Shown: positions 8,212 through 15,936 of the stretch, piece by piece | Layout of the letters: each line of letters opens with the position of its first letter | Position numbering within the stretch: position 1 is the stretch's first letter | DNA from: Ruminococcaceae bacterium UBA5295 | Lineage (GTDB): Bacteria > Bacillota > Clostridia > Oscillospirales > Acutalibacteraceae | Direction of reading: 5' to 3' | Assembly (NCBI GenBank): GCA_002411365.1 | Contig: DHSD01000022.1 | Coordinates: forward strand, 63,962 to 106,303 | Length of the DNA: 42,342 nucleotides | Position numbers and translations under genes: made by a program | The notes under the pieces: generated by a model | What the model was told of the DNA's origin: nothing | Database searches by the model: none | Seen by the model: the letters and a program-made list of their open reading frames with translations, nothing else

Positions 8212-8245
8212 GCGGCGCCCAGCAGGGAATCCTGCTGGGCGCCGC
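8212..8245 (-). terminator. Strong terminator after nifJ
   Basis: A perfect 15-bp GC-rich stem (8231-8245 with 8212-8226) and a 4-nt loop, followed on the minus strand by ATTTT. It lies 25 nt beyond the nifJ stop. The remaining sequence 8095-8211 between it and the hisH promoter shows nothing I recognise. Confidence 0.85.
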
Positions 8246-8269
8246 CGACTCTGAAATGCTAAGCGGAAA

Positions 8270-11200
8270 TCAGAGCTTCGACATCTTATCGAGGTGTGCG
8301 TAATCTTCCTTTGCGTCCTGCTCTGCCTTTGTAAAGAGTTGCTCTGCGCGCTCAGGGAATGAACGTGTCAGCGAGTTGTAACGCACTTCACCCATGATGA
8401 AGTCACGGTAAGAAGCGGTCGGGGCTTTGCTGTCGAGCTGGAGCGGGTTCTTGCCTTCCGCCGCAAGGCGTGGGTCATAGCGGAAGTTTTTCCAGTAGCC
8501 TGCTTCAACAGCTTTCTTCTCTTCGAGCTGTGCAGTGCCCATGCCGGTCTTAATGCCCTGGTTAATGCACGGTGCATAAGCAATTATAATTGACGGGCCG
8601 TCATAGCTTTCAGCCTCTGTGATTGCCTTAATTGTCTGGTTATAGTCTGCACCCATGGCAATATGTGCAACATACACATAGCCGTAAGTCATGAACATAC
8701 CCGGCATATCCTTCTTCTTTGTGGCCTTGCCTGTTGCAGCAAACTGTGCCACAGAGCCCATTGGGGTAGCCTTTGAAGCCTGTCCACCTGTGTTGGAATA
8801 AACTTCAGTATCAAATATGAGGACATTGACATTTTCGCCTGAAGCGAGGACATGATCAAGGCCGCCAAACCCGATATCGTAGGACCAACCGTCGCCGCCG
8901 AATATCCAGATGGACTTCTTTGCGAGGTAATCCTTGTCTGCAAGTGTCTTCTTTGCAAGCTCAGCAACCCTGCCGGAGCCGTTTTCAACTTTTTCAAGTT
9001 CCGCAATCAGCTTGTCTGTTGGTTTGCGGTTCTCAGTGCTGCTCTTGAAAGTATTGAAGTAATCTTTGCATGCAGCCTTAAGTGATGCAGTGGCATCAGC
9101 AGAAGCCTGGATCTCTTTGAGGTAGTCAGAGAGGCGTTCGCGGATAGCGTCGTTTGCAAGGGCCATGCCATAACCAAACTCGGCATTGTCTTCGAACAGT
9201 GAGTTGTTCCATGCAGGGCCGAAGCCTTTTGCGTTGCGGGTGTAAGGAGTTGCAGGTTCCGAGCCGCCCCAGATGGACGAGCACCCTGTTGCGTTTGCAA
9301 TATACATCCTGTCGCCGTAAAGCTGTGTGGCAAGTTTTGCGTAAGGAGTCTCGCCGCAGCCGCCGCACGCGCCTGAGAACTCAAGCAGCGGTTTGCGGAA
9401 CTGGCTGCCCTTCACGGTATTTGGTTTGAACTTTTCTTCAACTTCTGATTTCTCCGGAAGTGTGTTTCCGTAGTCAAAGCCTTTCTGGCTTTCCATCTGT
9501 GTCTGCATAGGCTTCATTGTAAGGGCCTTGTTGCCCTTCATGCCTGGGCATATAGTTGCGCAGGAACCGCAGCCTGTGCAGTCCATAGTAGAAACTGTGA
9601 GCGCAAACTTCAGGCCAGGCATCATCATCATGTCTTTCGTCTTCATGCCCTTAGGAGCTTTAGCCGCTTCATCAGCATTCATAACTACCGGGCGGATAAC
9701 AGCGTGCGGGCAGACGTAAGAGCAGCGGTTGCACTCAATGCAGTTGTCCGGGTTCCACTCAGGGACATCGATTGCAATACCGCGCTTCTCATAGGCAGCT
9801 GAGCCGGACGGAACAGTGCCGTCAGCCATCTTCATCACTTTGGAAACAGGCAGCTCGTCACCATGGTGGCGGTTATCTGGGATAAGCACATTGTTTACAT
9901 ATTCCGTAAGCTTAGGGTCGCCGCAGTCGACTTTCGTCTCCTTTGTGTCGTCCGTAGCGTTCTTCCATGACTCCGGAACATTTATCTTTACGAATTCATT
10001 AGCGCCGCGCTCAATAGCATCGTGGTTCATCTTGACTATCTTTTCGCCCTTTTTGCTGTAAGACTTCGTTGCGGCGTCTTTCATATACTGGATAGCCTGC
10101 TCCTTCGGGATAATATTAGCAATCGTGAAGAATGCGGACTGAAGGATTGTGTTTATGCGCTTGCCAAGGCCGATTTCCTTGCCGAGTTTTACACCGTTAA
10201 TGGTGTATAAATTAATGTTGTTGTTGGCGATATATCTCTTCATCTTGGCCGGCAAGTATTTGTCGAGCTCTTTTTCGTCCCATTCGCAGTTGAGGAGGAA
10301 ACTGCCGCCCGGCTTAAGGTCTTCGACCATGTCGTAACTGTACACATAGGAAGGCTTATGGCATGCAACAAAGTCAGCCTTTGTAATGTAGTAAGTTGAC
10401 TTAATCGGTTTCTTGCCAAAGCGCAGGTGCGAAATTGTAAGGCCGCCCGACTTCTTCGAGTCGTATGCGAAATAGCCCTGTGCATACATGTCTGTGTGGT
10501 CGCCTATAATCTTGATGGAGTTCTTGTTCGCGCCGACCGTGCCGTCTGCGCCAAGGCCCCAGAACTTGCAGGAATGTGTCCCTTCCGAAGTGGTGTCCGG
10601 ATTCTCTTTGACGTCGAGGGACAGGTGCGTAACATCATCGTCAATGCCGATGGTGAAGCCCTTCTTCGGCGCTGAGGATTCCATGTTGCGGTAAACTGCG
10701 ATAATCTGGCCCGGGTTGGTGTCTTTTGAGCCGAGGCCGTAGCGTCCGCCGTAAACAGGCACAGAACCGAACTCAGTGTCTTTCAGTGCCGCGATAACAT
10801 CAAGGTAAAGCGGCTCGCCGATTGACCCGCGTTCCTTTGTGCGGTCAAGCACGCTTATCTTTTTCACTGTCTTCGGAAGCACAGCAGTGAGGTACTTCGG
10901 AACAAACGGACGGTAGAGGTGGACTTTTACAAGCCCTACTTTCCTGCCGCGCGCGTTCAGGTAATCGACAACTTCTTCTGCGCACTCGCAAACAGAGCCC
11001 ATCGCAATGATGACTTCTGTGGCGTCCGGCGCGCCGTAGTAGTTGAACGGCTTATAATCAGTACCAATTTTCTTGTTGACTTTGTTCATATACTCAACAA
11101 CGACTTCCGGGAAGGCGTTGTAGTGTGAGTTGCACGCTTCATTGACCTGGAAGAACAAATCGTCGTTCTCCGAAGTGCCCCTTGTTACCGGATGCTCCGG

Positions 11201-11830
11201 GTTCATGGCATTGCGGCGGAACTTTTCGACTGCCTCCCAGTCGAGCATATCTGCAAGGTCCTTGTCATCCCATACATGGATCTTCTGGATTTCATGCGAT
11301 GTGCGGAACCCATCGAAGAAGTGCATTACAGGCATGCTGCCCTTAATTGCCGCAAGGTGGGCAACTGCGCCGAGGTCCATGCATTCCTGTGGGCTGTTTG
11401 AGCACAGCATTGCCCAGCCTGTCTGGCGGCAGGCATAAACATCTGAATGGTCGCCGAAAATGCACAGTGCCTGTGTGGAAAGGGAGCGCGCTGCAACATG
11501 CATGACGGCCGGGAGCATTTCGCCGGCAATCTTGTACATATTCGGTATCATAAGCAGAAGGCCCTGTGAAGCCGTATATGTGGTTGTCAGGGCACCTGCT
11601 GCAAGTGAGCCATGGACTGCACCTGAAGCGCCGCCTTCAGACTGCATTTCTGTGATCTTTACCGGCCGCCCAAAAAGGTTTTTCCTGTTTGCTGCAGCCA
11701 TTTTATCGGTCTCATCGGCCATGACAGATGATGGTGTGATAGGGTAGATGGCCGAAACGTCGGTAAATGCATACGAAGCATATGCCGCGGCGTTATTGCC
11801 ATCCATGGTCTTCATTTTTCTTGAATCCAT
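8270..11830 (-). CDS. nifJ: Pyruvate:ferredoxin (flavodoxin) oxidoreductase
   Basis: This homodimeric enzyme cleaves pyruvate with CoA to acetyl-CoA and CO2 and reduces ferredoxin; it is the central fermentation step of anaerobes. The 1186-residue single chain is full length. AIYPITPSSVMAD near residue 30 starts domain I, the EKR region sits near residue 430, two ferredoxin-type clusters follow at about 700-760 (CIECNRCSYVC and CTGCGSCATIC), CGGCGETPY supplies proximal-cluster cysteines, and GDGWSYDIGFGGLDHV plus VYSNTGGQASKATPMG form the thiamine diphosphate site. The ATG at 11830 has a GGAGG box. It is monocistronic, bounded by its own promoter and a strong terminator. The symbol nifJ (also por) follows common usage; a nitrogen-fixation role is not implied. 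Confidence 0.97.
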   Translation of the reverse strand: MDSRKMKTMDGNNAAAYASYAFTDVSAIYPITPSSVMADETDKMAAANRKNLFGRPVKITEMQSEGGASGAVHGSLAAGALTTTYTASQGLLLMIPNMYKIAGEMLPAVMHVAARSLSTQALCIFGDHSDVYACRQTGWAMLCSNSPQECMDLGAVAHLAAIKGSMPVMHFFDGFRTSHEIQKIHVWDDKDLADMLDWEAVEKFRRNAMNPEHPVTRGTSENDDLFFQVNEACNSHYNAFPEVVVEYMNKVNKKIGTDYKPFNYYGAPDATEVIIAMGSVCECAEEVVDYLNARGRKVGLVKVHLYRPFVPKYLTAVLPKTVKKISVLDRTKERGSIGEPLYLDVIAALKDTEFGSVPVYGGRYGLGSKDTNPGQIIAVYRNMESSAPKKGFTIGIDDDVTHLSLDVKENPDTTSEGTHSCKFWGLGADGTVGANKNSIKIIGDHTDMYAQGYFAYDSKKSGGLTISHLRFGKKPIKSTYYITKADFVACHKPSYVYSYDMVEDLKPGGSFLLNCEWDEKELDKYLPAKMKRYIANNNINLYTINGVKLGKEIGLGKRINTILQSAFFTIANIIPKEQAIQYMKDAATKSYSKKGEKIVKMNHDAIERGANEFVKINVPESWKNATDDTKETKVDCGDPKLTEYVNNVLIPDNRHHGDELPVSKVMKMADGTVPSGSAAYEKRGIAIDVPEWNPDNCIECNRCSYVCPHAVIRPVVMNADEAAKAPKGMKTKDMMMMPGLKFALTVSTMDCTGCGSCATICPGMKGNKALTMKPMQTQMESQKGFDYGNTLPEKSEVEEKFKPNTVKGSQFRKPLLEFSGACGGCGETPYAKLATQLYGDRMYIANATGCSSIWGGSEPATPYTRNAKGFGPAWNNSLFEDNAEFGYGMALANDAIRERLSDYLKEIQASADATASLKAACKDYFNTFKSSTENRKPTDKLIAELEKVENGSGRVAELAKKTLADKDYLAKKSIWIFGGDGWSYDIGFGGLDHVLASGENVNVLIFDTEVYSNTGGQASKATPMGSVAQFAATGKATKKKDMPGMFMTYGYVYVAHIAMGADYNQTIKAITEAESYDGPSIIIAYAPCINQGIKTGMGTAQLEEKKAVEAGYWKNFRYDPRLAAEGKNPLQLDSKAPTASYRDFIMGEVRYNSLTRSFPERAEQLFTKAEQDAKEDYAHLDKMSKL

Positions 11831-11874
11831 GACAATATTTCCTCCTTATGGTTGATTGAACTATACAGGTATAC

Positions 11875-11905
11875 ATTATATTAAGCACATATATGATATT
11901 ATCAT
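11875..11905 (-). promoter_or_regulatory. nifJ promoter region with palindrome at the -35 position
   Basis: TATAAT on the minus strand (11875-11880) lies about 45 nt upstream of nifJ. The 17-nt spacing position holds GATAAT, a poor -35 box. A perfect 6-1-6 palindrome (11893-11905, arms ATGATA/TATCAT) covers that -35 position, so a regulator probably acts there. It does not match the Rex consensus. The same ATGAT half-site word appears in the hisZ operator, possibly by chance in AT-rich DNA. Confidence 0.5.
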
Positions 11906-12012
11906 TTTTTGTAGAGTATGTAAAGTTAAAAGGCATAAAATATATATGAACGCTCATGGGTAGTTTTAGAGGCAAAACTTTTATTATTTATGCACGGAAA
12001 CATGCTTGCAAT

Positions 12013-12041
12013 TTGACAGGAAAGTGAAGAAAACATACAAT
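12013..12041 (+). promoter_or_regulatory. Promoter for the CorC/HlyC-type gene
   Basis: TTGACA (12013-12018), a 17-nt spacer and TACAAT (12036-12041) form a good sigma-A promoter. The predicted 5' leader to the start at 12176 is about 125 nt. It holds short GC-rich repeats such as GGCTCAAAGCC but I do not recognise a riboswitch class; the M-box and manganese consensus motifs are not evident. Confidence 0.6.
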
Positions 12042-12175
12042 AATAATTGTTATAGGCTAACTTGCTGCGTAAAGCACTCCGGCTCAAAGCCTGCACGCTT
12101 CTTTATCTTTAAACAGCAGGGTCCTGCCGGATTTAAAAATATTGTTTTAATTCTGTCTCTTGAAAGGGGAAAAAT

Positions 12176-13627
12176 ATGCCTCCTGAACCTGCCGGTTCCG
12201 CTATCTCTGCCATACCTCTTGCAGCTGCCGGAAAACCGGCTTCCGGAAATGTCTGGGGCGCAATCATCCTGCTCATCGTACTTACGCTTATAAACGCATT
12301 CTTTTCCGGCTGCGAAATAGCCGTAGTCACCACCAAAGACACTAAGGTGGAAAAGATGGCCGAAAGCGGCGACAAAAGGGCACGCAGGCTTTTAAAACTC
12401 ACGTCTGACTCAAGCCGGTTTTTCTCGACGATACAGATCGGTGTAACACTGGCAGGCTTCCTGTCATCAGCTGCTGCCTCGCAAAGCTTTGCCGGAAGGC
12501 TTTCTTCAGCACTTTCGTTCCTGCCTTTTTCGCAGTCCACGGTAAATGGGATTTCAACTCTTCTCATCACGCTTATCCTCTCTTATTTTTCGCTTGTGTT
12601 CGGTGAGCTTGTGCCTAAAAAAATTGCAATGAATCGCGCCGACCAGATTTCACTGCGCTACGCCGGAGTGCTTAACGGCATTGCGGCCGTGTTCCGCCCG
12701 CTCGTCTCGCTGCTGACGGCCTCTACAAACGGAATCCTGCGCCTTCTTGGCATTGACCCGAGGGACACAGAAAAGCCCGTGACAAAAGAAGAAATCCTGA
12801 TGATGGTTGACGCCGGCGAAGAAAAAGGCGTTATCGACGAAGAAGCAAAAGATATGATTTCAAATATCTTCGACTTCAACGACAGCACCGTAAGCGAAGT
12901 AATGACGCACCGCACAGAGGTAGAGGCAGTTGAAGACACCTCCTCTGTTCAAGACGTTGTGGAGCTTTCGCGCAGGCGCGGATTTTCGCGCATACCTGTT
13001 TACCACGATGACCTCGACAATCTGCTCGGGATTATTTATGTGAAGGATCTCCTTAAATATGTTGGCACGCCTGTTGGCCCGAATATAAAGCTGACCGATA
13101 TCATGCGGCTTGCCTATTTCGTGCCGGAAAGCAAGCTCTGCGCCGACCTGTTTTCTGAGATGACGGCCCACAAACTGCAGATTGCCGTTGTTGTAGACGA
13201 GTACGGCGGAACAGCAGGCATAATCACAATTGAAGACCTTCTTGAATCCATTGTCGGCAACATGGAAGACGAATACGACACAGACGGCAATGAAATCCAC
13301 CGCGAAGGCGACAACCGCTACAGTGTAGACGGCACAACGCCTGTTGAGGATATCTCGGACCTTACTGGCGTTGAGCTTCCGAGCGGCGAGTATGACACAA
13401 TCGCCGGCTTTATGATGGAGCAGCTTGGCCACATACCAAAGCCAGACGAGCACCCCCATATAAAATTCAAAAATCTGACGCTCACGGTGGACGCAATGGA
13501 CGAGCGCCGCATCGCGCGCATCACCATAGAGAAGGAGACTGCAAAGCCGCAGAACACTGCCGGGCATGCGCAGCAGAAGCTTCCTCATGGCCCGCCTAAA
13601 GGCGAAGCGGGCCATATTGGAAAATAG
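12176..13627 (+). CDS. CNNM/CorC-HlyC family membrane protein with CBS pair
   Basis: This family (UPF0053, older name hemolysin-like, also called CorC/MpfA/YhdP types) has been linked to Mg2+ or other cation efflux; the exact ion here is unknown. The 483-residue product has an N-terminal transmembrane DUF21/CNNM domain (first helix about residues 25-45, then segments near 95-115, 125-150 and 160-180). A CBS pair follows at about 230-350, with the motifs MTHRTEVEAVE and SRIPVYHDDLDNLLGIIYVKDL. The C-terminal CorC_HlyC domain begins near VVVDEYGGTAGIITIEDLLE. The ATG has an AAAGGGG box. It runs directly into the preQ1 riboswitch of queT. A short inverted repeat overlaps its stop. Confidence 0.9.
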   Translation: MPPEPAGSAISAIPLAAAGKPASGNVWGAIILLIVLTLINAFFSGCEIAVVTTKDTKVEKMAESGDKRARRLLKLTSDSSRFFSTIQIGVTLAGFLSSAAASQSFAGRLSSALSFLPFSQSTVNGISTLLITLILSYFSLVFGELVPKKIAMNRADQISLRYAGVLNGIAAVFRPLVSLLTASTNGILRLLGIDPRDTEKPVTKEEILMMVDAGEEKGVIDEEAKDMISNIFDFNDSTVSEVMTHRTEVEAVEDTSSVQDVVELSRRRGFSRIPVYHDDLDNLLGIIYVKDLLKYVGTPVGPNIKLTDIMRLAYFVPESKLCADLFSEMTAHKLQIAVVVDEYGGTAGIITIEDLLESIVGNMEDEYDTDGNEIHREGDNRYSVDGTTPVEDISDLTGVELPSGEYDTIAGFMMEQLGHIPKPDEHPHIKFKNLTLTVDAMDERRIARITIEKETAKPQNTAGHAQQKLPHGPPKGEAGHIGK

Positions 13628-13632
13628 CTTTT

Positions 13633-13674
13633 GGGTCAGTCGCAACATCCTGACCTTAAACTAAACTACGGAGG
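13633..13674 (+). promoter_or_regulatory. preQ1-I riboswitch upstream of queT
   Basis: GGTCAG (13634-13639) and CTGACC (13650-13655) form stem P1 around the 10-nt loop TCGCAACATC, followed by an A-rich tail TTAAACTAAACTAC and GGAGG at 13670-13674. This matches the class I preQ1 aptamer of the Thermoanaerobacter type: same loop size, UCGCA loop start and A-rich tail, with the ribosome binding site in the pseudoknot strand. Binding of preQ1 should sequester GGAGG and block translation of queT (known mechanism for this subtype). It begins only 5 nt after the previous stop, so it probably works within a read-through transcript. Confidence 0.85.
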
Positions 13675-13682
13675 AATTAAAA

Positions 13683-14234
13683 ATGAACCAGAAATCAAGC
13701 CCAATATTTTACATCACCAAAAGTGCCGTGATTGCCGCTGCCTACGCGGCCCTCACATATCTCGCCGCCATTGTAAACCTTGCCTACGGCCCAGTTCAGT
13801 TCCGCTTCTCAGAAGCGCTGACCATACTGCCGGCGTTTACGTCATCCGCCATTCCCGGCCTTACAATCGGCTGCTTCCTCTCAAACATAATAAGCGGTTA
13901 CGGCGTCTATGATATGGTGTTCGGCACACTGGCAACATTCCTTGCAGCCGTGCTGACACGCCTGCTGCGCAATGTGCGCTTCCATGACGTTCCTGTGCTC
14001 GCACCGCTGCCGCCGGTCATAGTCAACGCGCTGATGGTAGGCCTTGAAATCACCGTTGTTGCAAACGGCAAGCTCGATATGGCTGCCCTGCATCACTTCA
14101 ACTGGATACTTTTCTGGACAAACGCCGCTTCTGTCGGCCTTGGCGAGCTTGTAGTCTGCTGTGTGCTCGGCCTGCCGCTTGCAGTCATGATAGAGAAAAA
14201 CAAGTCGCTTAAATCCATTCTGCAGGATACATAA
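13683..14234 (+). CDS. queT: QueT-family queuosine-precursor ECF transporter subunit
   Basis: QueT proteins are the substrate-binding S components of ECF transporters, thought to import queuosine precursors such as preQ1 or queuine; the shared EcfA/T module is not in this window. The 183-residue product is strongly hydrophobic, with about six membrane segments, and has the family features YLAAIVNLAYGPVQFRFSEAL near residue 30 and VGLGELVVCCVLGLPL near the end. The ATG at 13683 lies 8 nt after the GGAGG that forms part of the preQ1 riboswitch, and that independently supports the substrate. No queuosine biosynthesis genes are nearby, so the cell may salvage. A strong terminator follows. Confidence 0.9.
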   Translation: MNQKSSPIFYITKSAVIAAAYAALTYLAAIVNLAYGPVQFRFSEALTILPAFTSSAIPGLTIGCFLSNIISGYGVYDMVFGTLATFLAAVLTRLLRNVRFHDVPVLAPLPPVIVNALMVGLEITVVANGKLDMAALHHFNWILFWTNAASVGLGELVVCCVLGLPLAVMIEKNKSLKSILQDT

Positions 14235-14263
14235 AGCTTTTTTGAGCAAGCGCCGTAAAATTT

Positions 14264-14292
14264 ATCCCCGCCGGTTTGGCGGGGATTTTTTT
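14264..14292 (+). terminator. Terminator after queT
   Basis: A 9-bp stem (14264-14272 with 14278-14286), a 5-nt loop GGTTT and a run of seven T. It separates queT from the spore genes. Confidence 0.9.
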
Positions 14293-14385
14293 GCCTGCCG
14301 CCATCAGCGCGAAGCGCACAGCCGAATATTTCCCTTCCTTCCGGCAAAAATACATATGGAAATTCTGCTTGAAAGAAGGGCTATT

Positions 14386-14829
14386 TTGACTGTCACAAAA
14401 AATGAGTACCAGTCAATGGTGAAAAAGGCCTCGCCCGCATCCACATATGCCAGAGATTTCCTGATGGCCTTTGTTTTCGGCGGCGGCATATGCGTGCTCG
14501 GACAATGCTTTTTAAGCCTTTACAGGTATGCGGGCATGGACGACGACACCGCCGGAGCTTTTGTCTCAATCACGCTCATAGGCCTAAGCGCCCTGCTCAC
14601 GGCACTGCGCGTCTACGACAACCTTGCAAAATACGGCGGCGCCGGAACGCTTGTGCCTATAACCGGATTTGCCAACTCCGTCGTCGCGCCTGCCATGGAA
14701 TTTAAAAGCGAAGGCTTTATACTCGGCATAGGTGCAAAGATGTTCATAATAGCCGGTCCTGTCCTTGTGTACGGCACGGCAGCCTCCATAATTTACGGGC
14801 TGATATTATGGATTTTCCATCTATATTGA
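14386..14829 (+). CDS. spoVAC: Stage V sporulation protein AC
   Basis: SpoVAC is a forespore inner-membrane protein of the SpoVA complex that moves Ca-dipicolinate into the spore and out at germination; the Bacillus protein behaves as a mechanosensitive channel. The 147-residue product has about four membrane segments and the family signatures GGGICVLGQ, VYDNLAKYGGAGTLVPITGFANSV (shown only as landmarks) and FKSEGFILGIGAKMFIIAGPV. I prefer a TTG start at 14386, preceded by AGAAGGG at normal spacing and giving MTVTKNEYQSMVKKASP. An ATG at 14356 is in frame but has no ribosome binding site. spoVAD follows after 26 nt. No spoVAE is adjacent. Confidence 0.93.
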   Translation: MTVTKNEYQSMVKKASPASTYARDFLMAFVFGGGICVLGQCFLSLYRYAGMDDDTAGAFVSITLIGLSALLTALRVYDNLAKYGGAGTLVPITGFANSVVAPAMEFKSEGFILGIGAKMFIIAGPVLVYGTAASIIYGLILWIFHLY

Positions 14830-14855
14830 TTTTTGAGTGAAAGGCAGGCTTGATT

Positions 14856-15881
14856 ATGCCATCAAAAGTCGGCAAATACACAATCCAGTTCCAGACGAAC
14901 CCCGCCGTACTCGGGTTTGCCTCCGTAGTTGGTAAAAAAGAAAGCGAAGGGCCTTACGGAAATTCCTTCGACCAGTGCCATAATGACACAACGCTCGGCC
15001 AGCAAAGCTGGGAGAAGGCAGAAAGCCAACTCCAGAATGAAGCTGTGCACCTCGCGCTGAAAAAGGCCAACTTCCAGAGCAGCGACATTGACTTTATCTT
15101 CGCAGGCGACCTCCTCAACCAGTGCATCTCTTCCACCTTCGGCCTTCGCAGCCTCAATATACCTTTCCTCGGGCAGTACGGCGCATGCTCCACCATGGCC
15201 CAAACGCTCGGCATTGCCTCGCTTTTTGTGGAGTCGGGCGCGGCGGTGCGCACAGCCGCTGTCACATCTTCGCACTTCTGCTCCGCAGAGCGCCAGTTCC
15301 GCTATCCGCTTGAGTACGGCGGCCAGCGCACCCCTACGGCCCAGTGGACTGCAACTGCGGCAGGCGCTGTAATACTCGGCTCGCGCAGCCAGTACAAGAC
15401 GGCGCCCGTCGGTCTGCAGGCGGCAACTTTCGGGCGCATAACAGACTATGGCATTAAAGACGTAAGCAACATGGGCGCAGCGATGGCGCCCGCCGCCGCA
15501 AACACGCTTTTAGACTTTTTTAACGACACAGGCACAAACCCGCAGGACTACGACCTTATCCTTACAGGCGACCTCGGATATATCGGTAGCCAACTTCTTG
15601 ATGACATCATGAAGCGCGACGGCAAGGATATCCATACCGTGCACAACGACTGCGGCAAGATGATATACGACCGCAAAAAGCAGGATGTCCACGCAGGCGG
15701 CTCAGGCTGCGGCTGCAGCGCCGCCATCCTCTGCTCGCCTATCCTCCAGCAGATGAGCACGGGGCAGCTTCACAAGGTGCTTTTCATAGGCACCGGCGCG
15801 CTCATGTCCCCAACTTCGTCCCAGCAGGGTGAGAGCATACCGGGCGTTGCCCATCTTGTCTACCTTAAATCCCAGCCATAA
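14856..15881 (+). CDS. spoVAD: Stage V sporulation protein AD
   Basis: SpoVAD is a thiolase-fold protein that binds dipicolinic acid and is needed for its uptake into the developing spore. The 341-residue product shows the family stretches SFDQCHNDTTLGQQSWEKAE, FAGDLLNQCISSTFGLR, LGQYGACSTMAQTLGI and HAGGSGCGCSAAI. The ATG at 14856 lies 7 nt after an AAGGCAGG box; a TTG two codons earlier is less likely. It forms a two-gene unit with spoVAC, probably transcribed by a forespore sigma factor, although I could not identify a convincing sigma-G or sigma-F promoter. A bidirectional terminator follows. Confidence 0.95.
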   Translation: MPSKVGKYTIQFQTNPAVLGFASVVGKKESEGPYGNSFDQCHNDTTLGQQSWEKAESQLQNEAVHLALKKANFQSSDIDFIFAGDLLNQCISSTFGLRSLNIPFLGQYGACSTMAQTLGIASLFVESGAAVRTAAVTSSHFCSAERQFRYPLEYGGQRTPTAQWTATAAGAVILGSRSQYKTAPVGLQAATFGRITDYGIKDVSNMGAAMAPAAANTLLDFFNDTGTNPQDYDLILTGDLGYIGSQLLDDIMKRDGKDIHTVHNDCGKMIYDRKKQDVHAGGSGCGCSAAILCSPILQQMSTGQLHKVLFIGTGALMSPTSSQQGESIPGVAHLVYLKSQP

Positions 15882-15884
15882 AAA

Positions 15885-15912
15885 AGATGTATCCCGCAAT
15901 AAGGATACATCT
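15885..15912. terminator. Bidirectional terminator between spoVAD and the phosphohexomutase
   Basis: A perfect 10-bp stem (15885-15894 with 15903-15912) and an 8-nt loop. The minus-strand side has a T6 run, and the plus side reads GAATTTTAAA, so it can serve the convergent genes on both sides and is stronger for the minus strand. Confidence 0.85.
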
Positions 15913-15936
15913 GAATTTTAAACTGCCTCAAAGTTT

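Noticed and set aside
11831..12010. Rex site for nifJ
   Set aside because: No sequence close to TTGTTAA-N4-TTAACAA in this interval; the palindrome there has a different sequence and length.
12042..12175. Possible metal-sensing riboswitch (M-box or manganese type) in the leader of the CorC/HlyC-type gene
   Set aside because: The leader is about 130 nt and I could not see the conserved sequences of these classes; no terminator hairpin with a T-run is present.
13587..13615. 9-bp inverted repeat ATGGCCCGC/GCGGGCCAT over the stop of the CorC/HlyC-type gene
   Set aside because: It lies mostly inside coding sequence, has no T-run after it, and the riboswitch follows at once, so I do not call it a terminator; it may pause or process the mRNA.
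12860..13648. 262-codon minus-strand frame opposite the CorC/HlyC-type gene
   Set aside because: Shadow of a gene with clear CBS and CorC domains; no start signals of its own.
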